Positions 1-9,500 are shown, counted from the first letter of the stretch. The stretch: DNA of 64,000 bases from Vibrio rhodolitus (GCF_003350325.1 NZ_QLYZ01000006.1:124001-188000); one strand, 5' to 3'. Notes: generated by a model not told the origin, from the letters alone. A program made the numbers and translations.

Positions 1-2
1 TT

Positions 3-1709
3 GCTGAGCGTTTGCAAAAACCACGCGAGTCATTGGTGGCGTTCCACGTCAAAGACGACGGTATCGGCATCAAGCAAGAGCAGCAATTGGCTATCTTCCA
101 AGCTTTCCAACAAGCGGATGGCAGCACCAGTCGCAAGTACGGCGGTACAGGTTTGGGGCTCTCTATTTCTAAAGAGCTGGCTCATCTGCTGGGCGGCGCG
201 ATTTCGCTTAAGAGTGAAGAGCGAAAAGGCAGTACCTTCACGATTGTCTTGCCTCTTGAGTACGTTAAAAAAGAAGCTGGTGATGAGGCCGGTGAAAGCA
301 CCCGTGCGCCCGTTGTGCGACTTGAAGCGCCAGCAGAGCCGTCAAGTGAATCACCATTCCCCGCCCATAATGGCGCGACTCTTAATGGTGCAGGTAATAA
401 TGGTTCAAGTTTGAATGGTGTAAGCCAAGCCGCGCCGGTTGCGAAAACGCCAATCAACGGCGTAGCAGAGGCAAAACCATCAGCACAACCTAAGCATGAG
501 CACTTTATTGATGATGATCGCCAAAGCATTGTTGCGGAGGACAAAACTCTGCTGATCATCGAGGACGATCGCGCGTTTGCTGGGGTGATGCGAGATTTTG
601 GTCGAGAGCGCGGGTTTAAGTGCATTGTCGCGGAGACCGGGGAAACGGGCTTACATTTTGCCGAGTACTACAAACCGAGTGCGATTATCTTAGATATTGG
701 CTTACCGGGCATTGATGGCTGGACAGTGATGGAGCGCCTCAAAGACAACCCGGCAGTGCGCCATATTCCGGTTCACTTTATGTCAGCCAATGATGCCAAT
801 CTGGATGCGATGCGCATGGGTGCGATTGGTTATTTAACCAAACCTGTCGATATGAAAAAGCTCGACACGGCATTTGCCAGTATTGAAAACATCATTTCCA
901 AACCCGTAAAACGACTACTGGTGGTCGAAGATGATGAGATCCAGCGCGACAGCATTAAGCAGTTAATTGGTGAAGATGATGTGCACATTATCGCGGTCTC
1001 AACCGGCAAAGATGCATTGGATGAGTTGGAAGAACATAGCTACGACTGCATGATCCTTGATTTAGGCTTAGAAGATATGACCGGCTTTGATTTGCTGGAA
1101 AATATTCGCCGCAGCGAAACGGCCGCTCGTGTCCCGATTATTGTCTATACCGGTCGCGAGCTCACGCGCGAGGAAGAGAAAGAACTCAATCAATACGCTG
1201 AGAGCATAATCATCAAAGGAGTGAAATCGCCTGAGCGTTTACTCGATGAATCTGCGCTATTTTTGCATCGCGTTGAAGCGGAGCTTCCCGCCGAGCAGCG
1301 TGGCATTCTTAAAGCGGTACATGATAAAGAGTCGCTGTTGAAGGATAAAAATATCCTGCTGGTGGACGATGATATGCGTAACGTTTTCGCCCTATCTAAC
1401 GTTTTAGAAGATAAAGGGATGAACGTCACTATCGCCCGCGATGGGGTTGAAAGTCTCGACAAACTCAAAGACAACCCAGATATCGACCTAGTTTTGATGG
1501 ACATCATGATGCCTAAGATGGATGGCTACGAGGCGATGCAAGAGATCCGCAAGCAGAAGAAATACAACGCTTTACCGATTATCGCTTTGACTGCCAAAGC
1601 AATGAAAGGCGATAGAAGTAAGTGTATTGAAGCGGGCGCGAGCGATTATTTAGCTAAGCCGATTGATACCAGCAAGCTGATTTCAATGATGAGAGTGTGG
1701 TTGTACTGA
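3..1709 (+). CDS. Hybrid sensor histidine kinase, C-terminal part (ATPase plus three receiver domains)
   Basis: The gene is cut by the left window edge; the frame is open from base 3. The visible protein begins inside a HATPase_c domain, with the DDGIGI (G1) and GGTGLGLSI (G2) ATP-binding motifs and an F-box between them. Three receiver domains follow. Their phospho-acceptor Asp codons lie at about 693 (LDIGLPGIDG), 1059 (LDLGLEDMTG) and 1500 (MDIMMPKMDG). Receiver 3 has the full canonical set, including TAKAMKGD and a late Lys. A low-complexity Asn/Gly/Ala linker lies between the kinase and receiver 1. CheR-like, CheB-like and GGDEF genes follow with almost no gaps, so this kinase probably drives them. 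The sensor and His-containing dimerisation regions are outside the window. Confidence 0.93.
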   Translation, partial: AERLQKPRESLVAFHVKDDGIGIKQEQQLAIFQAFQQADGSTSRKYGGTGLGLSISKELAHLLGGAISLKSEERKGSTFTIVLPLEYVKKEAGDEAGESTRAPVVRLEAPAEPSSESPFPAHNGATLNGAGNNGSSLNGVSQAAPVAKTPINGVAEAKPSAQPKHEHFIDDDRQSIVAEDKTLLIIEDDRAFAGVMRDFGRERGFKCIVAETGETGLHFAEYYKPSAIILDIGLPGIDGWTVMERLKDNPAVRHIPVHFMSANDANLDAMRMGAIGYLTKPVDMKKLDTAFASIENIISKPVKRLLVVEDDEIQRDSIKQLIGEDDVHIIAVSTGKDALDELEEHSYDCMILDLGLEDMTGFDLLENIRRSETAARVPIIVYTGRELTREEEKELNQYAESIIIKGVKSPERLLDESALFLHRVEAELPAEQRGILKAVHDKESLLKDKNILLVDDDMRNVFALSNVLEDKGMNVTIARDGVESLDKLKDNPDIDLVLMDIMMPKMDGYEAMQEIRKQKKYNALPIIALTAKAMKGDRSKCIEAGASDYLAKPIDTSKLISMMRVWLY

Positions 1710-1710
1710 T

Positions 1711-2559
1711 ATGAGTGATGTGATCGAAATTAACGATGAACAGTTAGAGATCCAGCTGTTTTTAGAGGCGATTTATCGCAAGTATGGTTATGACTTTCGC
1801 GAATACTCAGTGGCACACACTCGCCGTCGATTAGAGTATCGCCGTGCGTTAGAAGGAATGACCAACTACTCGCAGATGCAGCATAAATTGATTTATGAGC
1901 CACGCTTTTTTGAACAGATCTTGCTCGATTTGTCGATCAACGTCACTGAGATGTTCCGTGACCCTTGGTTTTACAAAAAGGTGCGTCAAGTGGTGTTGCC
2001 ACACCTGCAAACCTACCCATTTGTGAAGATTTGGCACGCCGGGTGCTCTGCCGGGCAAGAGGTCTATTCGATGGGTATTTTACTTGAAGAAGAAGGCATG
2101 ACTTCACGTGCTCAGCTGTACGCCACGGACTTTAACGAAGCAATTTTAGAAAAGGCGCAAAAAGGCATTTACCCGATGGATTTGGTGCGTCAATACACCA
2201 CCAATTATCAGGCAGCAGGGGGAACGCATTCTTTTTCTGATTACTACACCGCAGATTATGACCATGTGATCATGCAAAGTCGTTTGCGCGAGCGGGTGTT
2301 GTTTACTCCGCACAACTTGGCGACCGATGGTGTGTTTGGTGAGATGAATGTCATCTTCTGCCGTAACGTGCTGATTTATTTTAATCGCGAACTGCAAAAC
2401 AAAGTCTTCCAACTATTTTATGACAGCTTAGTTCCGGGCGGCTTTTTGTGTTTAGGTTCGAAAGAGAGTTTGCGTTTTTCAGATCTTGCGGATCAATTTG
2501 AATTGGTGTGTGAGCGAGAGAAAATCTACCGCAAAAAGCGCACGGTAAGAGCGGTGTAA
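1711..2559 (+). CDS. CheR-type protein-glutamate O-methyltransferase
   Basis: This is a 282-residue SAM-dependent methyltransferase of the CheR family, which methylates glutamates on chemoreceptor-type sensors. The N-terminal helical CheR_N region includes SVAHTRRRLEYRRAL. The SAM-binding motif appears as HAGCSAGQEVYSM; CheR proteins usually read GCSxGEE, so here Gln replaces the first Glu. The late motif NVIFCRNVLIYFNRELQ is typical of the family. It starts one base after the kinase stop codon and is followed 9 bases later by a CheB-like gene, so the three are surely cotranscribed. No chemoreceptor gene is visible, so the substrate may be the upstream kinase or a receptor elsewhere. Confidence 0.93.
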   Translation: MSDVIEINDEQLEIQLFLEAIYRKYGYDFREYSVAHTRRRLEYRRALEGMTNYSQMQHKLIYEPRFFEQILLDLSINVTEMFRDPWFYKKVRQVVLPHLQTYPFVKIWHAGCSAGQEVYSMGILLEEEGMTSRAQLYATDFNEAILEKAQKGIYPMDLVRQYTTNYQAAGGTHSFSDYYTADYDHVIMQSRLRERVLFTPHNLATDGVFGEMNVIFCRNVLIYFNRELQNKVFQLFYDSLVPGGFLCLGSKESLRFSDLADQFELVCEREKIYRKKRTVRAV

Positions 2560-2568
2560 GGAGGCAGT

Positions 2569-3156
2569 ATGAAACTTCACTGCAATAAAGAGCACCATAG
2601 AGCCGTGGTCATCGGCGCTTCTGCCGGCGGTCTGGCTGCCATGGAGTGTGTACTGCGTGAGTTAAGCCCAAGCTTTTGCCTGCCGATTTTACTAGTGCAG
2701 CATATTAGCCCCAATGTTGAGAGTTACTTGGCTAACCACTTTGAAAATCGCTCTCAACTAAACGTCAAAGAAGGTGAGGACAAAGAGCCGATTCGGCGTG
2801 GCAATCTATATATCGCACCGCCGAACTACCACATGATGGTCGAGGTAGATGGGTCGATTGCGTTATCAATCGATGCACCAGTTAACTATTCGCGTCCTTC
2901 GATTGACGTGTTGTTTGAGACTGCCGCCGATTATTTTGGTCACGAGTTGGTTGGTGTGGTGCTGACTGGGGCAAATTCTGACGGCGCTAAAGGGCTGCAA
3001 CGAATTAAGCAAAAAGGCGGTATTGCGGTGGTGCAATCAGTGGAGAGCGCTGAAGCGCAAGCCATGCCGCAAGCAGCAATTGATGCTGTAGATGTCGACC
3101 ATATCGTCCCATTAGATCAAATGGGTAAATTTTTGAACAGCATATGTGAGTGTTAA
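2569..3156 (+). CDS. CheB-type methylesterase domain protein (no receiver domain)
   Basis: This 195-residue protein consists only of the CheB catalytic domain, which removes methyl groups from receptor glutamates or deamidates glutamine. The expected catalytic residues are visible: Ser in VVIGASAGG, His in LVQHIS and Asp in LTGANSDGAKG. Chemotaxis CheB usually has an N-terminal receiver domain that controls it; here that domain is absent, so control must come from partners such as the multi-receiver kinase upstream. A GGAGG Shine-Dalgarno precedes the ATG. Its stop codon nearly touches the start of the next gene. Confidence 0.92.
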   Translation: MKLHCNKEHHRAVVIGASAGGLAAMECVLRELSPSFCLPILLVQHISPNVESYLANHFENRSQLNVKEGEDKEPIRRGNLYIAPPNYHMMVEVDGSIALSIDAPVNYSRPSIDVLFETAADYFGHELVGVVLTGANSDGAKGLQRIKQKGGIAVVQSVESAEAQAMPQAAIDAVDVDHIVPLDQMGKFLNSICEC

Positions 3157-3157
3157 A

Positions 3158-4174
3158 ATGACGCAACGTCCGAGTGTTTTGATAGTGGATGATCGTCCCG
3201 AAAATCTGATTGCGCTTGAAGTGTTATTAGAGTCTTTTGATGTCGAGATAGTCAGTGCTTCTTCAGGGGAAGAGGCGCTGGCTCATACGTTAGATCATGA
3301 GTTTGCTTTAGTGCTACTCGATGTACAGATGCCGGGTATGGATGGCTATGAAGTTGCTGAGCTTTTACGCGGCAACAAAAAGACCAAGTCGATTCCGATT
3401 ATATTTGTGACGGCTCGTTCTAAAACCGAACATCATATCTTCCGTGGCTACGAGTTAGGTGCGGTTGATTACATGTTTAAACCGCTTGAGCCAATTGTGT
3501 TCAAAGGCAAAGTGAACGTCTTTATCGAGCTTTACCAGCAGCGTGAAGCGCTCAGACGTAAAACAATTGAATCGGACCAAAAACTGGCCGAGTTAGAAGA
3601 GTTACAACAGCAATTAGAAGAGACCAACGAGCAGTTGTTGATGCTGTCAACCACCGATGGCTTAACGGGTTTATACAATAAGCGCTGTTTTGAGCAGATT
3701 TTTGCTGAAGAGTGGGAACGCGCGTCAAGAACACAAACTTCGCTGTCTCTGATCATGCTCGATATTGACCACTTTAAACTCTACAACGACACTTTTGGTC
3801 ATCATCTGGGTGATGACTGTTTAAAGACGGTTGCCAAGGCGATCAGCAATATGCAGCTTAGAGAGCTCGACCGCATTGCGCGTGTTGGTGGTGAAGAGTT
3901 TGCTATCATCCTGCCAGACACCGATCAAGCTGGGGCTGAATTAGTGGCTGAGCGGGTGCGTAAAGTGATTGTCGATTTGCAGCTGCCTCATAGTGAAGCT
4001 TCAGGCAGGGCGACAGTAACCGCAAGCTTTGGCGTCAGCTCCGTGCAGCCTCAGCGCGGTTTGTCTTCACGTTATTTGGCCGAAGCTGCGGATGATGCCT
4101 TGTATGAGTCTAAGCGCAACAATCGCAATTGTGTGACGTTTAAAGCCTGCATGACGTCGTGGGAACATGTGTAA
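3158..4174 (+). CDS. Receiver-GGDEF response regulator (diguanylate cyclase)
   Basis: The protein has an N-terminal receiver domain (VLIVDDRPENL, phospho-Asp in LLDVQMPGMDG, FKPLE near its end), a coiled coil of about 40 residues, and a C-terminal GGDEF domain. The active-site signature is GGEEF in RVGGEEFAIILPD, which normally supports conversion of two GTP to c-di-GMP. An intact inhibitory I-site RxxD (RELD) lies five residues before it, predicting product feedback. I chose the ATG at 3158, which has a GAG just upstream; a GTG at 3146 that would overlap cheB is also possible. As the last gene of the module it makes c-di-GMP the probable output. Confidence 0.93.
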   Translation: MTQRPSVLIVDDRPENLIALEVLLESFDVEIVSASSGEEALAHTLDHEFALVLLDVQMPGMDGYEVAELLRGNKKTKSIPIIFVTARSKTEHHIFRGYELGAVDYMFKPLEPIVFKGKVNVFIELYQQREALRRKTIESDQKLAELEELQQQLEETNEQLLMLSTTDGLTGLYNKRCFEQIFAEEWERASRTQTSLSLIMLDIDHFKLYNDTFGHHLGDDCLKTVAKAISNMQLRELDRIARVGGEEFAIILPDTDQAGAELVAERVRKVIVDLQLPHSEASGRATVTASFGVSSVQPQRGLSSRYLAEAADDALYESKRNNRNCVTFKACMTSWEHV

Positions 4175-4175
4175 A

Positions 4176-4214
4176 CACTCTGTTGTCTGTTTATGTTTGT
4201 TAGCCAACAGAGTG
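4176..4214. terminator. Inverted repeat between convergent genes
   Basis: A perfect 10-bp inverted repeat (CACTCTGTTG and CAACAGAGTG) with a 19-base loop lies between the ends of the GGDEF gene and the convergent yegD. No T-tract follows on either strand, so termination activity is uncertain. Confidence 0.45.
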
Positions 4215-4221
4215 CAGCGTT

Positions 4222-5574
4222 CTAGCGGTAAATAAGGTTTGCCCAGTGGGTTAAGCCTGCGGTTACTGAGCCGAAGTAGTTGCCGCTTACAATTGGTGTG
4301 TGAGGTAGTACTGATGAAACCGCTGCGGTGAGCGCTTTTGAGCGTGCTGAACCGCCGGTCATATAAATCACATCTGGCGTGATGCCACTTTGTGTCACTG
4401 CTTCTTCAACCAAACTACGAATTTTGTTCATTGGGTTCTCAATCGCTGCCTCAATGCCAGCGCGAGTGGTTGGCACATTGAACACTTCGCTGACGAGGTC
4501 AATGGCGGTGGTATAGCTTTCGTGCTCTGACATGGCAATTTTCGCAAGCTCTGCCTGATGAATTACACCGTGACCTAAAGTTTCTTGGTGAAGTTTTACT
4601 AGACGTGCCAGTTTATCCGGGTCGCGCGCTTCTTTATGGAACTGGCGTAGCACAGACAAATTATCGTGAGCATAGAAATCACGCTGCGCTTGGACATCGT
4701 TGATTGCAATGGCATTCCAAAATTGAATCAGGGGTAAATCGAGCCCGCTTTTCAGTTTGCTGCCTAAACCAAATTCCGTCATTAAGCATTTAAACGCAAT
4801 AAAGATATCCAGATCGTTACCCCCAACCATTTGACCGGTATGTGCCAGTAGCGAGTCTTTACGTTCTTCTTGGTTATGCCACGTTGGACCCATTTGGATC
4901 ATTGAGCAGTCGGTGGTACCGCCGCCGATATCGACCACTAAAACCTTTTTGTCTTCTTTTAGGCTAGCTTCAAAGTCAAGCCCCGCTGCTACCGGCTCAT
5001 ATTGAAACTCAATCTGTTTAAAGCCGGCGCGCTTTGCCGCACGAGTAAGAATATCAACCGCTTGAATATTGGAGGCTTCACCACCACGCCCCAAGAAGTT
5101 GACAGGGCGACCGATCACCGTTTGTTCAAACGCTTTTTGGGCGGTGAGCTCTGCGCGCTGTTTGATGTTGCTCATCATAGCGCACACCAGATCTTCAAAG
5201 AAAGAGAGCTGCATATCTCTTAGACCCATAGCGCCAAGAAATGACTTTGGCGATTTTACAAAGTAAACATCTTTAGGGTCTTCTAGGTAAAGCTCTAGCG
5301 CTTGATGACCAAACTTCACATCTTCACTGCGAACCTCTAAACCTTCTTCACGGTTAATTTTAATCGCACGTCTGAGTACTGCTTCATTGGTCTCATTGCT
5401 TGGTGCGATGTCTAAGCAGCGAAATAGGTATTCAGAAACAGACTCAGGATTGGGTGCACATAAAGTTGAAGGTAAATAGATGTTCTCATCAACTAACGGA
5501 ATTGGCGTTACTTTGCCCTCGACAAGATGAGCAACGCAGCAATTGGCGGTACCAAAATCAAAACCTAGTGACAT
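4222..5574 (-). CDS. yegD: Hsp70-family chaperone-like protein YegD
   Basis: This 450-residue protein has the Hsp70/actin ATPase fold. The phosphate-1 motif is DFGTANC near residue 6, phosphate-2 is VVDIGGGTTDCSM, and the late adenosine motif is VIYMTGGSARSKAL. The length matches Escherichia coli YegD (450), and the protein lacks the classic DnaK substrate-binding domain and lid. It is transcribed away from the eight-gene operon that starts at 5978, with a 403-base shared upstream region, so the two may be co-regulated. Its natural client is unknown. An Hsp70 next to an EssC/FtsK-like ATPase cluster is suggestive of a folding or assembly factor for that cluster, but this is inference. Confidence 0.92.
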   Translation of the reverse strand: MSLGFDFGTANCCVAHLVEGKVTPIPLVDENIYLPSTLCAPNPESVSEYLFRCLDIAPSNETNEAVLRRAIKINREEGLEVRSEDVKFGHQALELYLEDPKDVYFVKSPKSFLGAMGLRDMQLSFFEDLVCAMMSNIKQRAELTAQKAFEQTVIGRPVNFLGRGGEASNIQAVDILTRAAKRAGFKQIEFQYEPVAAGLDFEASLKEDKKVLVVDIGGGTTDCSMIQMGPTWHNQEERKDSLLAHTGQMVGGNDLDIFIAFKCLMTEFGLGSKLKSGLDLPLIQFWNAIAINDVQAQRDFYAHDNLSVLRQFHKEARDPDKLARLVKLHQETLGHGVIHQAELAKIAMSEHESYTTAIDLVSEVFNVPTTRAGIEAAIENPMNKIRSLVEEAVTQSGITPDVIYMTGGSARSKALTAAVSSVLPHTPIVSGNYFGSVTAGLTHWANLIYR

Positions 5575-5977
5575 TTAAACCTCAACGTATGGCAATAAAA
5601 GGGTCGCACACTAAACCCTAGACTGATGGACGGGTCAAGCGGAAATATAAATTGCGTGATTTTAAGAATTCAGTGTCGGTGGAACCGAGCGGAGTTAGGT
5701 CTTAACTTTCAAAAGCAGGGTTAATATTTGATTGGCGTTTATGCGCCTTGTGTATGTGTTTCTTGTCACATATTAACCAGTTGATGTTACCGTATTTTAT
5801 GTTTAGAAACTCATACGATTGAACTAGCTATAGCGAAATGTTACGGTCTTTTTTCACTATAAATAGCTCGAAACATGAACGTTTCTATTAGAGCAAGTCA
5901 GCCAGGGAGGCGACATTTGTATAGTCTCCTAGTGCATTTTTTTGAATGTAACAATCAAATCTATAGTTAGGAAAACT
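5575..5977. other. Divergent intergenic region between yegD and the ATPase operon
   Basis: This 403-base AT-rich stretch contains no convincing gene. It must hold promoters for both yegD and the operon. A TATAAAT at 5858-5864 could be a -10 element for the operon but has no good -35 at the right distance. AGGA at 5969-5972 is the Shine-Dalgarno for the first operon gene. Confidence 0.5.
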
Positions 5978-6607
5978 ATGCAAGACAAAGGCTTAACTAA
6001 CTTCGCTAGTGTCGAAGAGTTTAAACGTGCCTTTTTATCAGCTCATGAAGCCTGCCTTGAGTCTGGTAAAAAAGTTATCAGTGGTGACCAACAGCTGCAA
6101 GACAATGAAAAAGCTGTCAAAGAGAGCGTGAACGAATATCAAAAGTCGATTGAACGTGTCTCTGAGTTCTTCCAGGATCACCGCGCTACACTCAACTCCT
6201 CTTTACGTGATCAACTTGCCGGGGAAGACCCGTCGGCTGCGATCAAACAAGCGCGCGAATCTGCGCAGCTCTTTAGCCAAATAGAGCGACACAACCAAAC
6301 CACTCAATCACTCGTGACAACATTACCCCTTGAGCCAAGTGTGCGTGACCAATTGCAACAGTTGCAAAGTCAAGTTGCATCTAATGTTCAAGATGTTACG
6401 CAAACCCTTTCTCAAGTGCGCCAGCAAGAAGATAAGTTTTATTCCCGCATTGGAGAGTTACAAGCACAGCAAAGAGCTGAGCAGTTAGAACTGGAAGCTC
6501 AGGCGCTTGCGGCACAGGCAAGACGCAAGAGTCTTAAGAAGAAGCTGATGTGGACAGCAGGTTTTGTGTTGGTGGTTGCAGGCTTTATTAAAAGCCAAAT
6601 GATGTAA
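5978..6607 (+). CDS. Coiled-coil protein with C-terminal membrane anchor (first gene of the ATPase operon)
   Basis: I do not recognise a family. The 209-residue protein is almost entirely helical and rich in Gln and Glu, with coiled-coil stretches across the middle and a long Gln/Ala/Glu helix near residues 165-185. A Lys/Arg patch (RRKSLKKK) then precedes one hydrophobic segment (LMWTAGFVLVVAGFI) at the very C-terminus, which suggests a tail-anchored inner-membrane protein with its bulk in the cytoplasm. I chose ATG 5978 because AGGA sits five bases upstream; a TTG at 5942 would add 12 residues but has no Shine-Dalgarno. The next gene starts about 10 bases later, so the two are cotranscribed. 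Confidence 0.8.
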   Translation: MQDKGLTNFASVEEFKRAFLSAHEACLESGKKVISGDQQLQDNEKAVKESVNEYQKSIERVSEFFQDHRATLNSSLRDQLAGEDPSAAIKQARESAQLFSQIERHNQTTQSLVTTLPLEPSVRDQLQQLQSQVASNVQDVTQTLSQVRQQEDKFYSRIGELQAQQRAEQLELEAQALAAQARRKSLKKKLMWTAGFVLVVAGFIKSQMM

Positions 6608-6617
6608 GGTTTGTGTG

Positions 6618-9497
6618 ATGAGAGAATCTGATGAAATTTTGCTTGGTGCTGATGCAAAGCGCCAAGAGTTAGTGGCGAGCCTAAAAGAGGCGCAAGGCAA
6701 TATCGCCCCTAGCATTGATGACGTGGTGTCGTTGTTGTCTGAAAAAGTATTGCCTAAAGTGCAAGAGCAAATCCAAGCCATGCTGGCAGAAAGTGTTGCA
6801 GAGGCAAATCAAGCAATGGCTAATATGGGGAGACTCCATAGCCGATTGCCGCCGCCACTTAGAGCGCGCTTAGATAAATTCGATTGGTCAGAGTATAAGT
6901 TTGAGCAAAACTTTCTACCGCGTAACTTAGTCGTTGGAGGTGAGCTGATCACTCATGACTTTGGACACTTAGGTAAAAGGTCTATCGAGTTGCCGGTGGA
7001 AGTTCCTTTCTATAGTGCCGATTATTGTTATTTCTTTAAACACAATCCAGAAACGTCGGTGCATACCATCAATACATTTGTGTTCCGTTTGGCAACAATG
7101 TTGCCGTATTCATCGATGTTTACCTTGATTGATCCCGCCCATATGGGACAAAGCTTTAGTTACACCAAACAGCTACCGTTTAAACGCTTAGTTGAGAACG
7201 ATGTTTCACGCGTATTGGAAGAAATTCTTAGCGATATTGTCCGTATTCAGAACAGCTATTTAGACAACAAAACTGAGCGCTTAATCGACGTTGACGAAGA
7301 GATCCTTGGTAACGCTAAGTTTGAATTGATCGTGGCGAAAGATTTCCCTAAGCAGTATGACCGTCGCTCAATTGAGTTGCTCGCTAAGATAGCCCGCACC
7401 GGTCCTAAAGCCGGCAAAATTGTCTTGCTCGATTATGACTTTGATGTGGAACTGCCAAATGGCTTAAACCGTGCTGATTTGTTCCCAGCGCTGCGCCATG
7501 TGTATGGCAATGATAACTGCGATGCTTCAGGGCTGGGGACTTTATCAGCAGATTATGTCAGAGAGAGCAAAACCATTGATGCCATCCTTGAAGGGTTAAG
7601 CCGCGCTAAGCCAAAAGAGACCAAACTCGGTTTTTCTGATGTGGTGCAAACCAATTCAGATGAGTGGTGGCAAGAGAGCGCGGAAGAGATGATTTCGGCT
7701 CCAATTGGTGGTTCTGGTAGTCGTAAGAATGATATCGAGCTGTGGTTTGGCGAACGTAATAAGCAGCCTTCGTCACATGGTATGTTGGCAGCAATGACCG
7801 GCGCGGGTAAATCGAATTTATATCATGCGTTTATCTTGTCGCTTGCCACTCGTTACAGTCCAGAAGATCTCCAGTTTTATCTGATAGATGGTAAGCAAGG
7901 AGTTGAGTTTAAACGTTATTCGAAATTCCCTCATGCCAAAGTGGTGTCGCTGAATACCAGTCCACAATTGGCGCGCAGCGTTTTGCAAGAAGTTTTGGAC
8001 GAGATGAACCGTCGCAACGAAACCTTCAAGGCGCACGGATGTCCTGACTTTGTCACTTATCGTCGCAATGGCTCTCCAGGAGGAAAATTCCCAAGGCTGA
8101 TGCTGATTATCGATGAGTATCAAACTCTGTTTGAAGATGACAAAACTGGGTTGGGATCGCAGTTGATGACTGCGATCGCTTCACAAAGCCGCAGTGCTGG
8201 TATCCATATGTTCGTTGGCTCTCAGAAATTTGTTGTCGCAGGTATGTCTCAGCCGCAAGCTACTTTCAGCAATATCAACTTGCGTGTTGCGATGAAGATG
8301 AGTGGTGAAGAGATCACCTCGCTGCAAGAGTTTGGTTCGAAAGGTAAGCAGTTGATCCGTGGCTGTACAGAAACTGGGCAGGTAGTCATTAGCCACAGTG
8401 GCGGTGTGGATGAAGTCCCTTGTGATACTGGGCGAGTGGCTTATATCGCTGGCGATCACTGTAAAGATCTTATCAAACAGCTGGTGGAGAAGTGGCAGCA
8501 ACAAGGAGGTACTTGTCACACCGTATTACTTGCAGGCACTGAGCAGCCTGAGGTGGTTGAAAATACTCAAATTAACGCGCTGTTCGAGCAATACAGCCAA
8601 CGTCCAAGCGAAGACGAGTGGATTGCAATTGCAAATAAACCGCAAAACGAAGCGGGTTTAAATGAGCGTGAGTGGTATCCGATTGAGCATCCGAGTGTGT
8701 TCTGGTTGGGTAAAGAGATGAATATACATGGGCAAGCCAAAGTAATATTGCGTCGTCGTTCTCATGAACATTTGTTGTTAGTGGGTGATAGCAATGAAGC
8801 TCGCTTAGGCATGCTGGGCTATTTCTTGGCGCAATTGCCAATCAACGCTTCTGCGCAGGAATATCAAGTCCATATTCTTGAAGGTGGTATTAAAGGTTCG
8901 CCTTGGTATGGCGTGATGGATCTAGTCAATCAAACCGCATTGCAAGGCCGTGCCAGCGTCGCTGAGAAGTTTAAAGACTTTGAACCACAATTGTTAAGTG
9001 TCATGGCGGAGTATGAGAAACGCCGTGAAATGGATGAAGAGGAGATGCTGGCTGAACCATCAATTTATGTGGTGGTTAATGATGCTCAGCGAATTCGAGA
9101 ACTGGCGAAGCAAGACAATAACTTCGGCATGAAAGTCCATGGCTCTGAAGGTGGCGCTCATTTAGCGACACTGCTTGAGTATGGTTCAGAGTATGGCATC
9201 CACCTTGTTCTAAGCTTCGACAACGTGCGTTCGCTAACCAAGGCGTTTGACCGCAACGAGCTTGAGAATTTCCGTCATAAGATTGCGCTACAGATGTCTG
9301 AAGAGGACAGTTTCCGTTTACTTAAGACTCGTGATGCCGCGAAGCTGCAAGCCGATGGCAACAAGCCAATTTATGCGCTGCATATTGATCAAATGCAAAA
9401 CCGTCCAAGCAAATTTAAACCTTATTGCTACAGCGACAGCAAATCGTTTGAAGAGAGTTTGCAGGTATTGACTAGCCACTACGCTAAGTGGAGCTAA
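6618..9497 (+). CDS. FtsK/SpoIIIE (EssC/EccC-like) ATPase with one active and one degenerate ATPase domain
   Basis: This protein of about 959 residues belongs to the FtsK-HerA superfamily. An N-terminal helical region (to about residue 90) leads into a domain with the phrase FRLATMLPYSSMFTLIDPAHMGQ. The active ATPase domain follows, with Walker A MTGAGKSN (Lys about 398) and Walker B LMLIIDEYQ (Asp/Glu about 499-500), and with the family phrase YLIDGKQGVEFKRY. A second ATPase-like domain occupies about 640-900 but has lost the GKS motif (LLLVGDSNEARLG) and has only VVVND at Walker B. Tandem domains with one degenerate resemble EssC/EccC of type VII secretion. There are no transmembrane segments and no FtsK gamma (KOPS-reading) domain, so a chromosome-segregation role is unlikely. 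A GTG at 6615 is an alternative start. Confidence 0.9.
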   Translation: MRESDEILLGADAKRQELVASLKEAQGNIAPSIDDVVSLLSEKVLPKVQEQIQAMLAESVAEANQAMANMGRLHSRLPPPLRARLDKFDWSEYKFEQNFLPRNLVVGGELITHDFGHLGKRSIELPVEVPFYSADYCYFFKHNPETSVHTINTFVFRLATMLPYSSMFTLIDPAHMGQSFSYTKQLPFKRLVENDVSRVLEEILSDIVRIQNSYLDNKTERLIDVDEEILGNAKFELIVAKDFPKQYDRRSIELLAKIARTGPKAGKIVLLDYDFDVELPNGLNRADLFPALRHVYGNDNCDASGLGTLSADYVRESKTIDAILEGLSRAKPKETKLGFSDVVQTNSDEWWQESAEEMISAPIGGSGSRKNDIELWFGERNKQPSSHGMLAAMTGAGKSNLYHAFILSLATRYSPEDLQFYLIDGKQGVEFKRYSKFPHAKVVSLNTSPQLARSVLQEVLDEMNRRNETFKAHGCPDFVTYRRNGSPGGKFPRLMLIIDEYQTLFEDDKTGLGSQLMTAIASQSRSAGIHMFVGSQKFVVAGMSQPQATFSNINLRVAMKMSGEEITSLQEFGSKGKQLIRGCTETGQVVISHSGGVDEVPCDTGRVAYIAGDHCKDLIKQLVEKWQQQGGTCHTVLLAGTEQPEVVENTQINALFEQYSQRPSEDEWIAIANKPQNEAGLNEREWYPIEHPSVFWLGKEMNIHGQAKVILRRRSHEHLLLVGDSNEARLGMLGYFLAQLPINASAQEYQVHILEGGIKGSPWYGVMDLVNQTALQGRASVAEKFKDFEPQLLSVMAEYEKRREMDEEEMLAEPSIYVVVNDAQRIRELAKQDNNFGMKVHGSEGGAHLATLLEYGSEYGIHLVLSFDNVRSLTKAFDRNELENFRHKIALQMSEEDSFRLLKTRDAAKLQADGNKPIYALHIDQMQNRPSKFKPYCYSDSKSFEESLQVLTSHYAKWS

Positions 9498-9500
9498 CCC

